64,000 bases of DNA from Amyloporia xantha (Eukaryota > Basidiomycota > Agaricomycetes > Polyporales > Adustoporiaceae): NCBI GenBank assembly GCA_036971615.1, contig JAYKKR010000010.1, positions 1,116,001 through 1,180,000 on the forward strand, read 5' to 3'. The number at the start of each line of letters is the position of its first letter. Within the stretch, counting starts at the first letter, position 1. Made by a program: the position numbers and the translations under genes. Positions 47,344-57,839 of the stretch are shown here, in pieces. The notes beneath the pieces were generated by a model. That model ran no database searches and was not told where the DNA came from. It saw only the letters and a program-made list of their open reading frames with translations.

Positions 47344-50300
47344 TCAAGAGAAGTACATAACATAGGACATATTCTTGTGAAGAGGCTTGAAACCCTTCTT
47401 GAACGCCTCAAGGTGGCTGTTCGCCGCGTTCGGGTCGAGCTGGGTAGCCGACTCCGAGAAGTCTAGGTTGGCCTGTGGATCATAGTGGTTTTTGGCCCTT
47501 GCGCACACAATGTCGGCATCTAGACATATGATTCATCAAATACAGCCACGCTTCATCGACGAAAAGGACATACAGTAAACCGGTGCGGGAATAGACACAC
47601 TGCGTGTGGAACGGGCGTAGACGTGACATAACGCGAATGACAGTGCTTGCAGGCCGTCCGGGCTATCAAAGCGGTGTTGAGTACCGATCACATAAACGCA
47701 CATGAGGCGTCGACGTACGTAAAGTTGTTCTCATCGTGGAGAACGCTGTAGTGCGCCGGACGAGAGGTTCCCAGCAGTGTGGATAACCGAAAACAAAACT
47801 CATGTCAGTACTGGAATCGAAGATGAATGGGTAAATGTGACTTATCCACCGTGGCTCTGCAGATACCAGTCCAGCTCCAAGGGGTGGGTGACCTCCTGGT
47901 CGACGACGGTCCCGGCAGGGCAATTACCACTGCGATCGGCATCCGCAGGCCTCTGCGGGAAGAACCGAACGTGGTGGCGTTTACCGACGACAACCACGGT
48001 GATCGTGGGGTTAATTTTCAGCTTCGCGCAAGCCTCTGTAGTGAATGCATGAGGAATCGAGACACTACAAGCAGACGTGACACTTACTCTTGATTAGAGG
48101 TAATTCTGTCCACAAACAAACATGGGTCAATCGCGAGATAAGGGGTAGATGAACTGCATGCGCACCTTGCTCTAAGACCTGCTTGAATTGACCCTCGGAT
48201 ACACCATCTAAGGGCAAGCGCATACACATCAGCAAACAACACGATCTATAGATCTGGTACGAATCAACTCACCCCGATAGAAAATGATTCTCTTGGGCGC
48301 CGGGTTAGCCTTGCCCTCTCTCTTCTGGCGATAGAGCATGTACATGTTGAGCACGCGCTATAAACGAAACACCGTTGAGTCTTAAGATTCGCGTAGTGTG
48401 ATGAGCTGCCTGCCACGCACCTCGCTCATATTCTCCAGGTCTTCTATCAATTCCTGTCGTGAGGTCTGGACACGGGACTCAGCGACATATTTCGCAGTAT
48501 CGGAATCGACGTTGGCGACAAGCGCAGTGAAGGAGGGGCGGCCCTCGGCTCCAGGAGCGGGGTGAATTACGTCGGCTCTGCATGAAAAGTGAAACATTTA
48601 GTAAGACTAATCACGAAGACTCGCGTTCTGACATACCCCATCACGATCGTAGGGTTGTGAGGGTCCGTGAGGATAGAGACGGAACGCGGCTCCGGCACCG
48701 TGTTGATCCCATCGAGCTTGACATTGATTCTGGGACACGGCGTGAGATGTAAACCTCAACGCTGAAAGCGGAAACGGCTTACTTGAGACAGACGTTAGCG
48801 AAATATTGTGCCTTCGCTCTGGAGCACTTTCCACTCTTGAGACATTGAGTGGCCACGCCGGTCTGATGTCAAGGTCAGCAATACGCACACCCCGTTTCAA
48901 TTCGACACTTACAGTGACATCACCAAAACTGACCCGCAGTGTTAGCCCAGGTGCATGAAAAGCATGAATGAACAACTTACTGCTTCACCGCCGTATAGAT
49001 GTCGGTCCCGCCCTCAGGCAGAACGACTACCATGAGGGTAGGGAAAGCCTTGTTCTTCTGGTTGCACGCCAAACCAGCAGCCTTCAATTGCTATCAAGGA
49101 AGTCAGGCTCCATCCCGTCCTCGTACAAGTTCGAATCTAGCACTCACGTCAGCGATACGACCCTGGCCATTCTCCCATCTGATGATAGGGTCTTGTTCCT
49201 TCACAGCAATTCCTGGCATCATGTTAAAGACGCAATCGGCGACTTTGCCTTGAGGACCACTCACCAACATCCCTGCACGCGGATAAAAGTCCCTGAACCA
49301 TCTCGGCGGCAGCCTGCTGGTTGAAGCGCTGTTGCCGCTCGTAAACGATGACCACCCATCGCTCGATCACCGCCGGCCTGAAGAACTTCTTGTCGATCCT
49401 GTATAAACAATGTGAGTTTAGTCGAGCATTCTGCGCAATGCAGCAGACTCACATGTTCCAGGACCCGTCACGCGGTTGCTGAGCACACGAATTTAGCACG
49501 CGTAAGAGACTGTAACGAGGACAAAACAGGTGACTCACAATGGTGGCCTGCTTAGAGCCTGCACCGTATTTCAAAATCGGCGGTTGAAGGACGCGAGCTT
49601 GGATGGTAAGCGGCGCTGCGTTCGCTGCGACATGTAGACCGAATTGCTAGATGTGCAGCGTCAGCATACCGCTCCTGAGTAACACGAGAAAAGTTACACA
49701 CCCTGACATACTCCGATTGTCCATAAGCCAAAACCTGGATAGAGCAGAGATGATCTGAGCGTGGATATCCCGGGCGCATATACAGCGTAAACATACCCCG
49801 AGTCCTTGAGTAATGCTGGCTAAACGGTCCTGCGGTTTCTTCGTGGCGAAATCTAAAACGTCCTTTGTCTTCTCCGGAGGGACTTGCTTCCGCATGATTT
49901 GTCCAGCCTCGACTTCACACAGCTCGAGCGGAATTAGCGCGCCGTTTCCAACCTGTGAGAGGTAATTTGGAATGCCAGTGAGCATGAACAAATGCAGCGA
50001 CGTACCTCTACACAGACGATGTCAGGATACTTCAGTCGATAATTGTAGGTCTTCTGGAAGTAAGCGGCGACGGTCATGGAGCCTCCCTCGCGCATAGTGA
50101 ATGTCAACGCGCTCGCACCCGCGGAAGTGAGCTTCTTCACTACCCTCGGCGTGCGTCCAGTCGGGCCTTGCTGAGTCTGACCCGGCGATCGTGTGATGAC
50201 GCGCACGCCGCTGATGAAACGCTGGAGCCGCACGCGCTCTCGGTCGGGGAATCCGCGAGAGGGCGCGAGGATGTTCGGTTCGTTCTTCCCGAAGAATGCT

Positions 50301-51355
50301 AGGCACAGGCCAAGGAGAGGGCCGTCTTTGTACATCGTACCCGTGCTGATGTCCACATTGATGAGCATCTTCCCGACCGCCGGCCGCACTGACTGGAAGT
50401 AGCCACGCCACAGCTCGATTCCGCCACCGATGTCCTTCCGCTCGCGATTGGTAAAGAAGGACCGCACGTTGAAAGGATAATTCAAGGACGGTTCCATGCG
50501 AATGACGACATTGAGCGCCTGAAGAGAAGAGAGTTAGCATGAGGATATCAACGTGACAGAGAACGTCGCGTACCGTAATCGCGGTTAAGACTGTATTGTC
50601 GTGGCTCTGCTTCCCTTCGAGGAAGCGCGAGAGCACTCTGTTTCGGGAAGAATCAGAAGAAATAAGCAAGAATAATGCAGGGGCACATACTCGGGATTAA
50701 TCGACGCCACCCAAGTGAGTCGAATTTTGTACACCTTGGGGCCACGCCCACCAGGTTTCGTGGCCGTGGCGGGAGGAGGGTCTCCAAGAGTCACATCGAA
50801 CTACGCCAAGTTAGTTGAGAATCACGTATGGCATGAGTGTACATACCTCCTGGCTTCGACTCTCGCCGAAAGGCAGTTCCCTGGCGGCGAACAGATTCTT
50901 ACGCCCGTCATACACGGCGCGTGGCGTGAAGACCTGTGGCGCGATCACAGTCTGCAAATGATCTATAAGTTTCATATTCAAACGCGCGGGAAGTGTCTTC
51001 TCGTCTGGGTGAATGACTGCGCAGGGATGGGTTAGACCAAGGGCGACGAATCAGCTAGACAGTACATACCAACTACAGAAAAACGCGGTCAGCGGAGAGT
51101 AACACGAACGCGAGATCGAGGGACGTACCATCGTAGTGATGAATGATCGCCTCGGGGATCTTTACTGCAAAGTGGTTGGTAGACACTGTGAGGAGGTCTG
51201 CCTGCGGTTCCAAATGCCGTCCGCTTGACGCCGACGGTAGTAATGTGCGAACTGGTGGAAGGCAGTCCAGCAGTGGGCGCGCCACCGCGGGCACCGCCTC
51301 TAGCAGGTGGCCCACCTCTACCGCGTCCAGCAGGGGCACTTCCGCGAGGAGGCAT
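47344..51355 (-). CDS. Argonaute protein (RNA silencing slicer)
   Basis: This gene of many exons, for roughly 930 residues, encodes the small-RNA-guided effector of RNA interference. The N-terminus is an RG-rich tail (PPRGSAPAGRGRGGPPARGG), followed by HITTVGVKRTAFGTAGR and LLTVSTNHFAVKIPE. LNMKLIDHLQTVIAPQVF and GRKNLFAARELPFGESR form the N domain. TVAAYFQKTYNYRLKYPDIV belongs to PAZ, and KAKSPI leads into MID. The PIWI slicer residues read D (GADVIHPAPG), E (SRQELIEDLE), D (FYRDGVSEGQF) and D (APVYYADIVCARAKNHY), a DEDD tetrad. It ends HKNMSYVMYFS, the normal tail. Two oddities are an apparent one-base frameshift near 51196 and a probable 3-nt exon at 51070-51072. Confidence 0.93.
51070..51072 (-). 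other. probable 3-nt microexon of Argonaute
   Basis: The codon-splitting trinucleotide TTG (minus strand) is flanked by two complete introns. Intron 51073-51128 (56 nt) has GTACGT, a CTGAC branch-like site and TTTTTCTGTAG. Intron 51017-51069 (53 nt) has GTATGT, CTGAT and TGCGCAG. Including it gives HHYDVVIHPDEK, the length expected for the family. Skipping it gives one residue fewer. Confidence 0.6.
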
Positions 51356-52070
51356 TGTTGGGGTTTAGGAGCTGTGCGGGTGAGAAACAGGTAGTTGAGT
51401 GTGTAGGTGCGGAATGTCGCGGGGTTGTGGTAGGAGGAAAAGAGGATAAGAGGCGGTGGATGATGTTTTGGGAGGCTTTTATAGCGGAGAAGGAGAAGAA
51501 TGGGCAGGTGACGGAGATTCGAAAGCGGCCAGTGCTTTGTGCCTCTGACGGCGGCGATCGATGGAGACGAGACGAGTGGAATGCCCCGCTTTGAACGCGT
51601 TTAGTACATTGCGATCCCTTTTGTGGGCTGTTGATCTTTGTTGACGCGTATCTATCGCGAAGCTTTGGCCTCTGCCGTCCCTTGGCCAAATCGTTGCTTT
51701 CTCCCAGGGGCACCGCAGTGGACGCTGCTTTGTTATCGCTCTCCGCAGGTCCCAGCTTCGAATGAGCCATGAGGTCTGCACGGCCCCGTCCACGAGGGGT
51801 AGGAAAGGAACAGAGGGAACCCACGCAGCCGTATACAGCAGTGCTCAAGTTGTCGATCGTGACTGGGCGTGGCGAAGCTATGACATATGGGCGTCTATCC
51901 CAGCCTTCTAGCCAAGCTGTGTCTACTGCCCATCAGCACTCATCACCTTCCGCAACTCCAGTACTACAGCGCACCGTTATATTTCTGCTCGAGCCATTAT
52001 TTCCAGTGGAGAAAATGCCCACGGACACAGGGCAAAAAGAATCTTTGCGATTCATACAAAGGAAAAAACA
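51356..52070. promoter_or_regulatory. Argonaute upstream region
   Basis: This is the interval between the Argonaute start and the 3' end of the tRNA gene. Two ACGCGT sites are at 51595-51600 and 51644-51649. Minus-strand ORFs here (51318-51848, 51479-51793) are not supported as genes. The oligo(A) at 52063-52068 is the tRNA terminator on the other strand. Confidence 0.5.
52063..52068 (-). terminator. RNA polymerase III T-run terminator
   Basis: Six T residues on the minus strand begin about three bases after the tRNA-Gln 3' end, as expected for Pol III termination. Confidence 0.8.
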
Positions 52071-52168
52071 AGGCCGCGCCAGGACTCGAACCTGGGTTAT
52101 GGGAAATCAGTGACCGCCCAGGTCGAATATCAGAATCCCATGTGATAGGACCGCTACACTACGTGGCC
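52071..52168 (-). tRNA. tRNA-Gln (CUG anticodon), intron-containing
   Basis: Read on the minus strand, the 5' acceptor GGCCACG pairs with 3' CGCGGCC (one A-C mismatch). The D-arm contains a perfect A-box, TAGTGTAGCGG. The anticodon stem TGGGA/TCCCA encloses a loop TTCTGA..T, giving anticodon CTG. A ~24-nt intron sits one base after the anticodon, the canonical place. The T-arm CCAGG-TTCGAGT-CCTGG contains a perfect B-box. It decodes CAG glutamine codons. It is transcribed away from HIS4, whose ATG is only 94 bp from the tRNA 5' end. Confidence 0.88.
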
Positions 52169-52262
52169 GATATGCACTTGTTCAGGTAATATAAACTTAT
52201 ACGTTTTTGAAGGTGAATCAAGTCAGTTCGTCGAAGAAGCTGGACCGAGTCACTTTTTCTCG

Positions 52263-54953
52263 ATGTCTGTCTTTCTGCCATTGCTCGAGGGCCCAGCGGA
52301 CGGTGCTCTGCTGCAGGCCCTGGCTCGCATCGGTCCCCTCATTGTCACACATGATCAAGCAAACTCTCTGTCGCTCCCCAAACATGCAACCCGCTACGTC
52401 CTCCTCGACCGCCACTCCCCCTTTCGTCTGGACGAGGTGATCACTCTGCTTGACCAGGGCGCCCAAAAGGTCATCCTGCCCCTCTCCCATGCGAAAGATG
52501 CCATCGGCGCCCTCCCTGCTGACCGTCTTCTCCTGCTTCTCGACGTTGGCAATGTAAGCGCAGTATCAGACACACTACGCAACGGCGTCTCTGGCGTGCT
52601 CGTCAAGGCCCCATCTCTCGACCTCGACTTTGTCGCTTCCGTTTCTCGATTCTTCGCCGGGTCCGCAGTCCATGTCCTGCCCGCAGACGCGGGCACTCCC
52701 CCTTCGCCGTCTTCTATCCGCGGGCTTCTCGCCGCCGGGGCTATTCTCGTCCTCCCCACCCCCCTGCTCACCCTCTCGGCCTCGTCCGACTCCCAGATTA
52801 GCGTCGCGGATGCATTCCTCTCTCCCATCACCTCTGATCGCCCGGACGGCCTCATACCCACCGTCGTCTCCTCTCACAACGAGGGGGGCCGGTCGCTGGG
52901 CCTGGTGTACTCGTCCGCAGAGTCGATCAGAGAGAGCATCGTGACGGGGAAGGGGGTGTACCAGTCGCGCAAGCATGGCCTGTGGCGCAAGGGCGAGACC
53001 TCGGGCGCGACGCAGGATGTGGTCAGCATCCGTCTCGACTGTGACTCGGATTCGCTCGAGTTCAGCGTCGTCCAGCACGGTGCGGGCTTCTGCCACCTTA
53101 ATCGCCCGTCCTGCTTCGGAGGGAGTGAACCCCGGGGCCTCCTTGCGCTGGAGAAAACTCTGCAGTCGCGGCTGCTTTCCGCCCCCGAAGGGTCCTACAC
53201 GCGCCGGCTGTTCGACGACCCTGCTCTCCTGCGCGCCAAGATTATGGAAGAAGCAGACGAGCTCTGTCGCGCGGAGACCAAAGACGAGGTCGCCTTCGAG
53301 GCGGCTGATCTACTGTACTTTGCGCTCTCTCGCTGCGTTGCCGCTGGTGTCAGCATCGCCGACATTGAGCAGTCGCTCGACAAGAAAGCCAAAAAGGTCA
53401 CCCGTCGCGCGGGAAACGCCAAGCCACAGTGGGCCAAGGCGACAGAACCTACGAAGCCGCAGCCCGCACAAGCACCTGCACCTCAAAAGGCCCAAAAGGC
53501 AGCTGTGGACCCGGATGCACCCATACGCATGCAACGCTATGACCTCTCCGTTACTTCGCCAGCGGAGCGGGCACAGCTACTCCGCCGACCGGTTCTCAAG
53601 TACGATCAGATGCTGGAAAAGGTCAAGCCGATCGTGGATGATGTCCGCATACGCGGCGACGCAGCGCTTCTCGAGCTCACCGCCAAGTTCGACAAGGCGC
53701 AGCTCACGTCGACCGTCATGCGCCCGCCCTTCGCTCCGGAGTCCATGCAGCTCGAGCCCGCCGTGCGGGACGCGATCGACGTCGCGTACGCGAACATCCG
53801 CAAGTTCCACGCCGCGCAGGCGGAGCAGGGCACGATGACCGTGGAGACGATGCCGGGCGTCGTGTGCGCGCGGTTTGCCCGCCCCATCGCGCGTGTGGGG
53901 CTGTACGTCCCCGGGGGCACCGCCATCCTTCCGTCCACCGCGCTCATGCTCGGCATCCCCGCGCAGGTGGCGGGATGCAGGGAGATCGTCCTCGCCACTC
54001 CGCCGCGACCGGACGGCAGCATCTCCCCGGAGGTCATGTACGTAGCGCACCTCGTCGGCGCGTCCGCCATCCTCAAAGCGGGAGGCGCCCAGGCTGTGGC
54101 GGCGCTCGCATACGGCACGCAGAGCGTCCCCAAGGTGGACAAGATCTTTGGGCCTGGGAACCAGTGGGTCACTGCGGCGAAGATGCTCGTGCAGAATGAC
54201 ACCGATGCACTGGTCTCGATCGATATGCCCGCAGGGCCATCCGAGGTCCTCGTGAGTGCTCCGCTTCCTCGGGCTGCCGATATTATGAGTGATCCTGAGA
54301 ACGAACGTCCGGCTGTAGGTGATCGCTGATCGTACGTGCAACCCCGCATTCGTCGCGGCCGATCTCCTCTCCCAGGCCGAGCACGGCGTCGACTCCCAGG
54401 TGGTGCTGGTCGCAGTCGATCTGTCAGACGCCGAGTTATCGGCGATTGAGACGGAACTCGATGCGCAGGCCCACGCGCTGCCTCGCGTCGATATCGTGCG
54501 TGAGTCTATCTCGAAGAGCAATACAGTGAAGGCGCAGTCCGCAGAGGAGGCGATTAGATTCTCGAACGACTACGCACCGGAGCACCTGATTCTGCATCTG
54601 GAAGATGCGAGTAAGGTAGTTTCCCTGGTAGAAAATGCCGGGAGCGTGTTTGTGGGTCCATACTCACCGGAGAGGTACGATTCGGCTCTTAGCTGCTCAT
54701 CGGGACCTTTTCATTCAACGGTCTTTATAGCTGCGGCGACTACGCTTCAGGTACTAATCATACACTGCCTACAAACGGCTATGCTCGTCAGTTTAGTGGC
54801 GTCAACACGCTGTCTTTCCAAAAGCACATTACTTCACAGGAAGTCACTGCGGATGGTCTAAGAGGATTGGGCCCCGTGGTGGCCACGCTGGCAGACTGCG
54901 AAGGGCTGCAAGCTCACGCGAATGCAGTGCGCGTGCGTCTACGCACCTTGTAG
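52263..54953 (+). CDS. HIS4: trifunctional histidine biosynthesis protein His4
   Basis: Three exons (introns 54252-54318 and 54675-54730) give 855 residues, the usual fungal length. The order is phosphoribosyl-AMP cyclohydrolase ([19 protein letters not shown], around residue 270), phosphoribosyl-ATP pyrophosphatase ([20 protein letters not shown], then AADLLYFAL, around 330), and histidinol dehydrogenase from about 420. The last domain carries [66 protein letters not shown] and [20 protein letters not shown], which include zinc-binding and catalytic residues. It catalyses steps 2, 3, 9 and 10 of histidine synthesis in the cytosol. GAGTCA at 52247-52252 is a Gcn4/Cpc1-like core very near the ATG. 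Its GC content is visibly higher than that of its neighbours, producing large antisense ORFs. Confidence 0.97.
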
Positions 54954-55133
54954 GGGGGTCATCAGAATATCACGGCAGAAGAAATGTAACGAATATGTAG
55001 AGTAACGTACTACGGTAACAGGATGCTTCCTAGATAATTAACAGGTCTAGACAGCCCCAACCAAAAAAGTATAGAATGGTACCCTTGCAGCTGCGCAAAA
55101 CTCTAAACACCCCAGGACTGCTCATGAAAAGGT

Positions 55134-56578
55134 TCAGTTGGTCCTGTAGAGCGCACGCCTGGCCACCTTAGCAATGACAGGGGCATCAGGGAAGGCGAAA
55201 GCCTCCAGGTTGACGGCATACTGCAAAACCAGGTAAGTCAAGACCACTCGACACTTGATGAAAGAAGATACGAACAGGCGTAGGGACGTCAGAGCCGGTA
55301 ACACGCTCGACAGGCGCATCGAGCCAGTCGAACGCCTCACTCTCGATCACCTGAGCACAAATCTCACTGCCGACACCGAAGGCAGGGAAGCCACCCTCCA
55401 CAATAACAAGACTGGACAGACTTCTGTTGAGAACACGGGCAAACATCGGGGAGCCAAGAAAGCACATACCGGTTCGTCTTCTTGATCGACTTTTTGATAG
55501 TGTCGATATCGAGTGGGCGGATAGAACGCAGGTTGATGACCTCTGCCTTGATACCCTCCTTCGCGAGCTCCTCCGCAGCATCCATGCTGCGCGAGACCAT
55601 CAAGCTGTGTGCAACGATGGTGACGTCGCTTCCCTCGCGCTCGACCTTGCACTTGCCGATGGGGAGCAGGAAGTTGTCTGACATTGCCTCTGCAGACATT
55701 GGGAAGCTCACACCGTACATCATCTCGTTCTCGAGGAAGACGACGGGGTTAGGGTCACGAATGGCGGCCTGCAAATGAATAATCAGCGAAGTTAGCTGGA
55801 GTAATAATCCCTGTCACGTACCTTCAACAGACCCTTGCAATCCTCCGCATTCCACGGGCTTACGACCTTGAGACCGGGTATCGAGCCATACCATGCTGCA
55901 TAGTCTTGTGAGTGCTGTGCTGCGACACCGGCGGCCGCACCGTTGGGACCACGGAAGACGATCGGGCATGTGACACCACCTCCAGACATGTAGTGGGTCT
56001 TCGCCGCTGAGTTGACAATCTGGTCAATAGCTTGCATAGCGAAGTTGAACGTCATGAACTCGCAACTACATGTTCCAAGTCAGCCCACCGCAAGTGATGA
56101 ATGGGCTAGAAAGACACTTACACTGGTCGCAGACCAGCAAACCCGGCACCAGTCGCAATACCTGCAAAGCCCATCTCTGTGATTGGGGTATCGATGACAC
56201 GCTTTTCACCAAACTTGTCTAATAGGCCTTTCGTGACCTGGCAGAGAGTGAATGAGGCGATGTGAAACGACATTATTTAAAATGATATGCACCTTGTAAG
56301 CACCGTTGTAACGAGCGACCTCCTCGCCCATTATGAAGACCTTCTCGTCCCGCAACATCTCCTCCTCTAATGCGGAGTTGAGAGCGTCACGAACTGTCAT
56401 CTAGCGGCACCATTTCTGTCGGATTTTATACGTGAATAAAGAGTATGGATATTCTTACAGTGTGCTCGCTCTGCGTAGCATACGCGCGAGCGAGTGCAAG
56501 TCGACGCGTCGCTGCTGCTGGAGCCGCGCGAGCGTTGGCAAGGGCCGGTGCGATGCGAGAGAAGGCAGCTCGCGACAT
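55134..56578 (-). CDS. PDB1: pyruvate dehydrogenase E1 component subunit beta
   Basis: This mitochondrial matrix enzyme, with E1 alpha, performs thiamine-diphosphate-dependent decarboxylation of pyruvate. The start at 56578 gives [20 protein letters not shown] and [16 protein letters not shown], a typical presequence. Next come [33 protein letters not shown] and [20 protein letters not shown]. Then come [20 protein letters not shown] and [20 protein letters not shown], and [18 protein letters not shown]. The end covers [40 protein letters not shown] and [20 protein letters not shown], with the stop at 55134. The TPP and subunit-contact residues typical of the family are intact. The first intron falls between presequence and mature protein. 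The gene diverges from the dehydrogenase to the right by 251 bp. Confidence 0.97.
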
Positions 56579-56829
56579 CTGTTTTGCGGTGGAGGTGGAG
56601 GAGGAGAGGAGGAGGGACGACTGGGAAGGATTTGTGAGACAAGGAACGCCGTCAGGCAACTTTTCGAGCTGTGCGCTGGCTCGGCACGCTTCGGGACGGA
56701 TCAGCCTGGGGTAGGCCAAGCGTGCGAAACACACGATCAGAGAGATATTGCTCGTGCCATTCTATCCTTCAGCCGCCCTCTTCATACCTTACGACCACTC
56801 AACACATCGTCTCATAATCGTCAGCGGCC
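56579..56829. promoter_or_regulatory. divergent promoter, PDB1 / SDR
   Basis: 251 bp lie between the two start codons. It is pyrimidine-rich on the PDB1 sense strand. No distinct motif was recognised. Confidence 0.5.
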
Positions 56830-57839
56830 ATGGCAAGAAATCCAGTGGTACTTATCACCGGCGCGTCCAAGTGCATCACCGTCCAATTGGTATTTCCCAC
56901 AAACAGAAGTGGCTGAATTGTTATCGCTAGAGGACTCGGTCTCGCAGCCACCAAGATCTTGCTCGCCGATTTCAATGCCAATGTCGTCGCCTTGTCGCGC
57001 ACAGAGACTCCTGAGCTGCTCCAGTTACGAGAGACTCACAGCGAGTCGCTCGTAATCGTCAAGGGCGACGTGTCAGTTCTGGTCTTTATGTCGGCCAAGT
57101 CGTCTATCTCATCAATTTGCATTCGCAGCACCGATGCGACCGTTGTATCTGACGCTGTCACTGCGGCATTGCACAGATACCAACATATCGATGGCCTCAT
57201 TCTGAATGCTGCAATTTTGTCTCCCATGGGTCGCATAGCCTCGGAGGACATCTCGCTCGACGAATGGAAAACGCACTTTGATGTCAATTTCTTCTCGCTC
57301 CTCACAGCTCTCAGAGCCGCGCTTCCAGCTCTCCGGAGGAGCGAATTGGGGGGACGCGTAGTCTTCGTCAGTTCTGGCTCTGCAACTAAGGGCACCCCAA
57401 CTATGGGTCCTTATAATGCTAGCAAGGCCGCGATGAACAGCTTGTGCAGGTGTGTATTCATCTCGTGATCTGCTTCCACTGAATCTGATGATCTTGCTGT
57501 CGCAGGACCCTAGCTGAAGAAGAGCCATCTGTGGTTTGCGTAGCCATGCGCCCAGGTACTGTTGATACACAGGCACGTACCTTTTTATTCTCAGGGTGGC
57601 CCTCGCTCAGACAGTCTGGACACGCTATGCAGATGCAGACTCAGCTGCGGGAACAGGGCGCGACAGCACTGGCAGATAAAGTGCATAAAATGTTCATGGA
57701 TATACACGCTGACAAGAAGCTTGTTAAGCCTGAGGTCTCGGGCCATGTTATTGCCGCACTGGCCATCAAGGCGCCCAAGTCGCTGAGTGGTCAATTCGTC
57801 AGCTGGGACTCGGATGAATGCAAGGAGTTCCGTAAATAA
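56830..57839 (+). CDS. short-chain dehydrogenase/reductase (sepiapterin/benzil reductase-like)
   Basis: The start MARNPVVLITGASK splices across a 60-nt intron to GLGLAATKILLADF, giving the cofactor motif TGASKGLG. The conserved blocks follow: LILNAAILSPMGRI, then FDVNFFSLLTALRAALPALR, RVVFVSSGSATKGTPTMGPY with the catalytic Ser, and YNASKAAMNSLCR with the Tyr/Lys pair. VVCVAMRPGTVDTQ and SGHVIAALAIKAPKSLSGQF complete it. The arrangement resembles the yeast YIR035C/Irc24 and sepiapterin reductase type of NADPH-dependent carbonyl reductases. The natural substrate is unknown. Exons join at GT-AG introns. Confidence 0.88.

Noticed and set aside
52071..52168. tRNA-Asp (GTC) or tRNA-Arg (TCT) reading of the tRNA
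   Set aside because: GTC lies within the intron, and only the CTG reading gives a five-pair anticodon stem (TGGGA/TCCCA) with the intron one base after the anticodon.
53577..54521. 314-codon ORF on the minus strand inside HIS4, and others at 52394-53096
   Set aside because: They are mirror images of a GC-rich coding sequence. They have no family features, while the plus strand encodes an intact His4.
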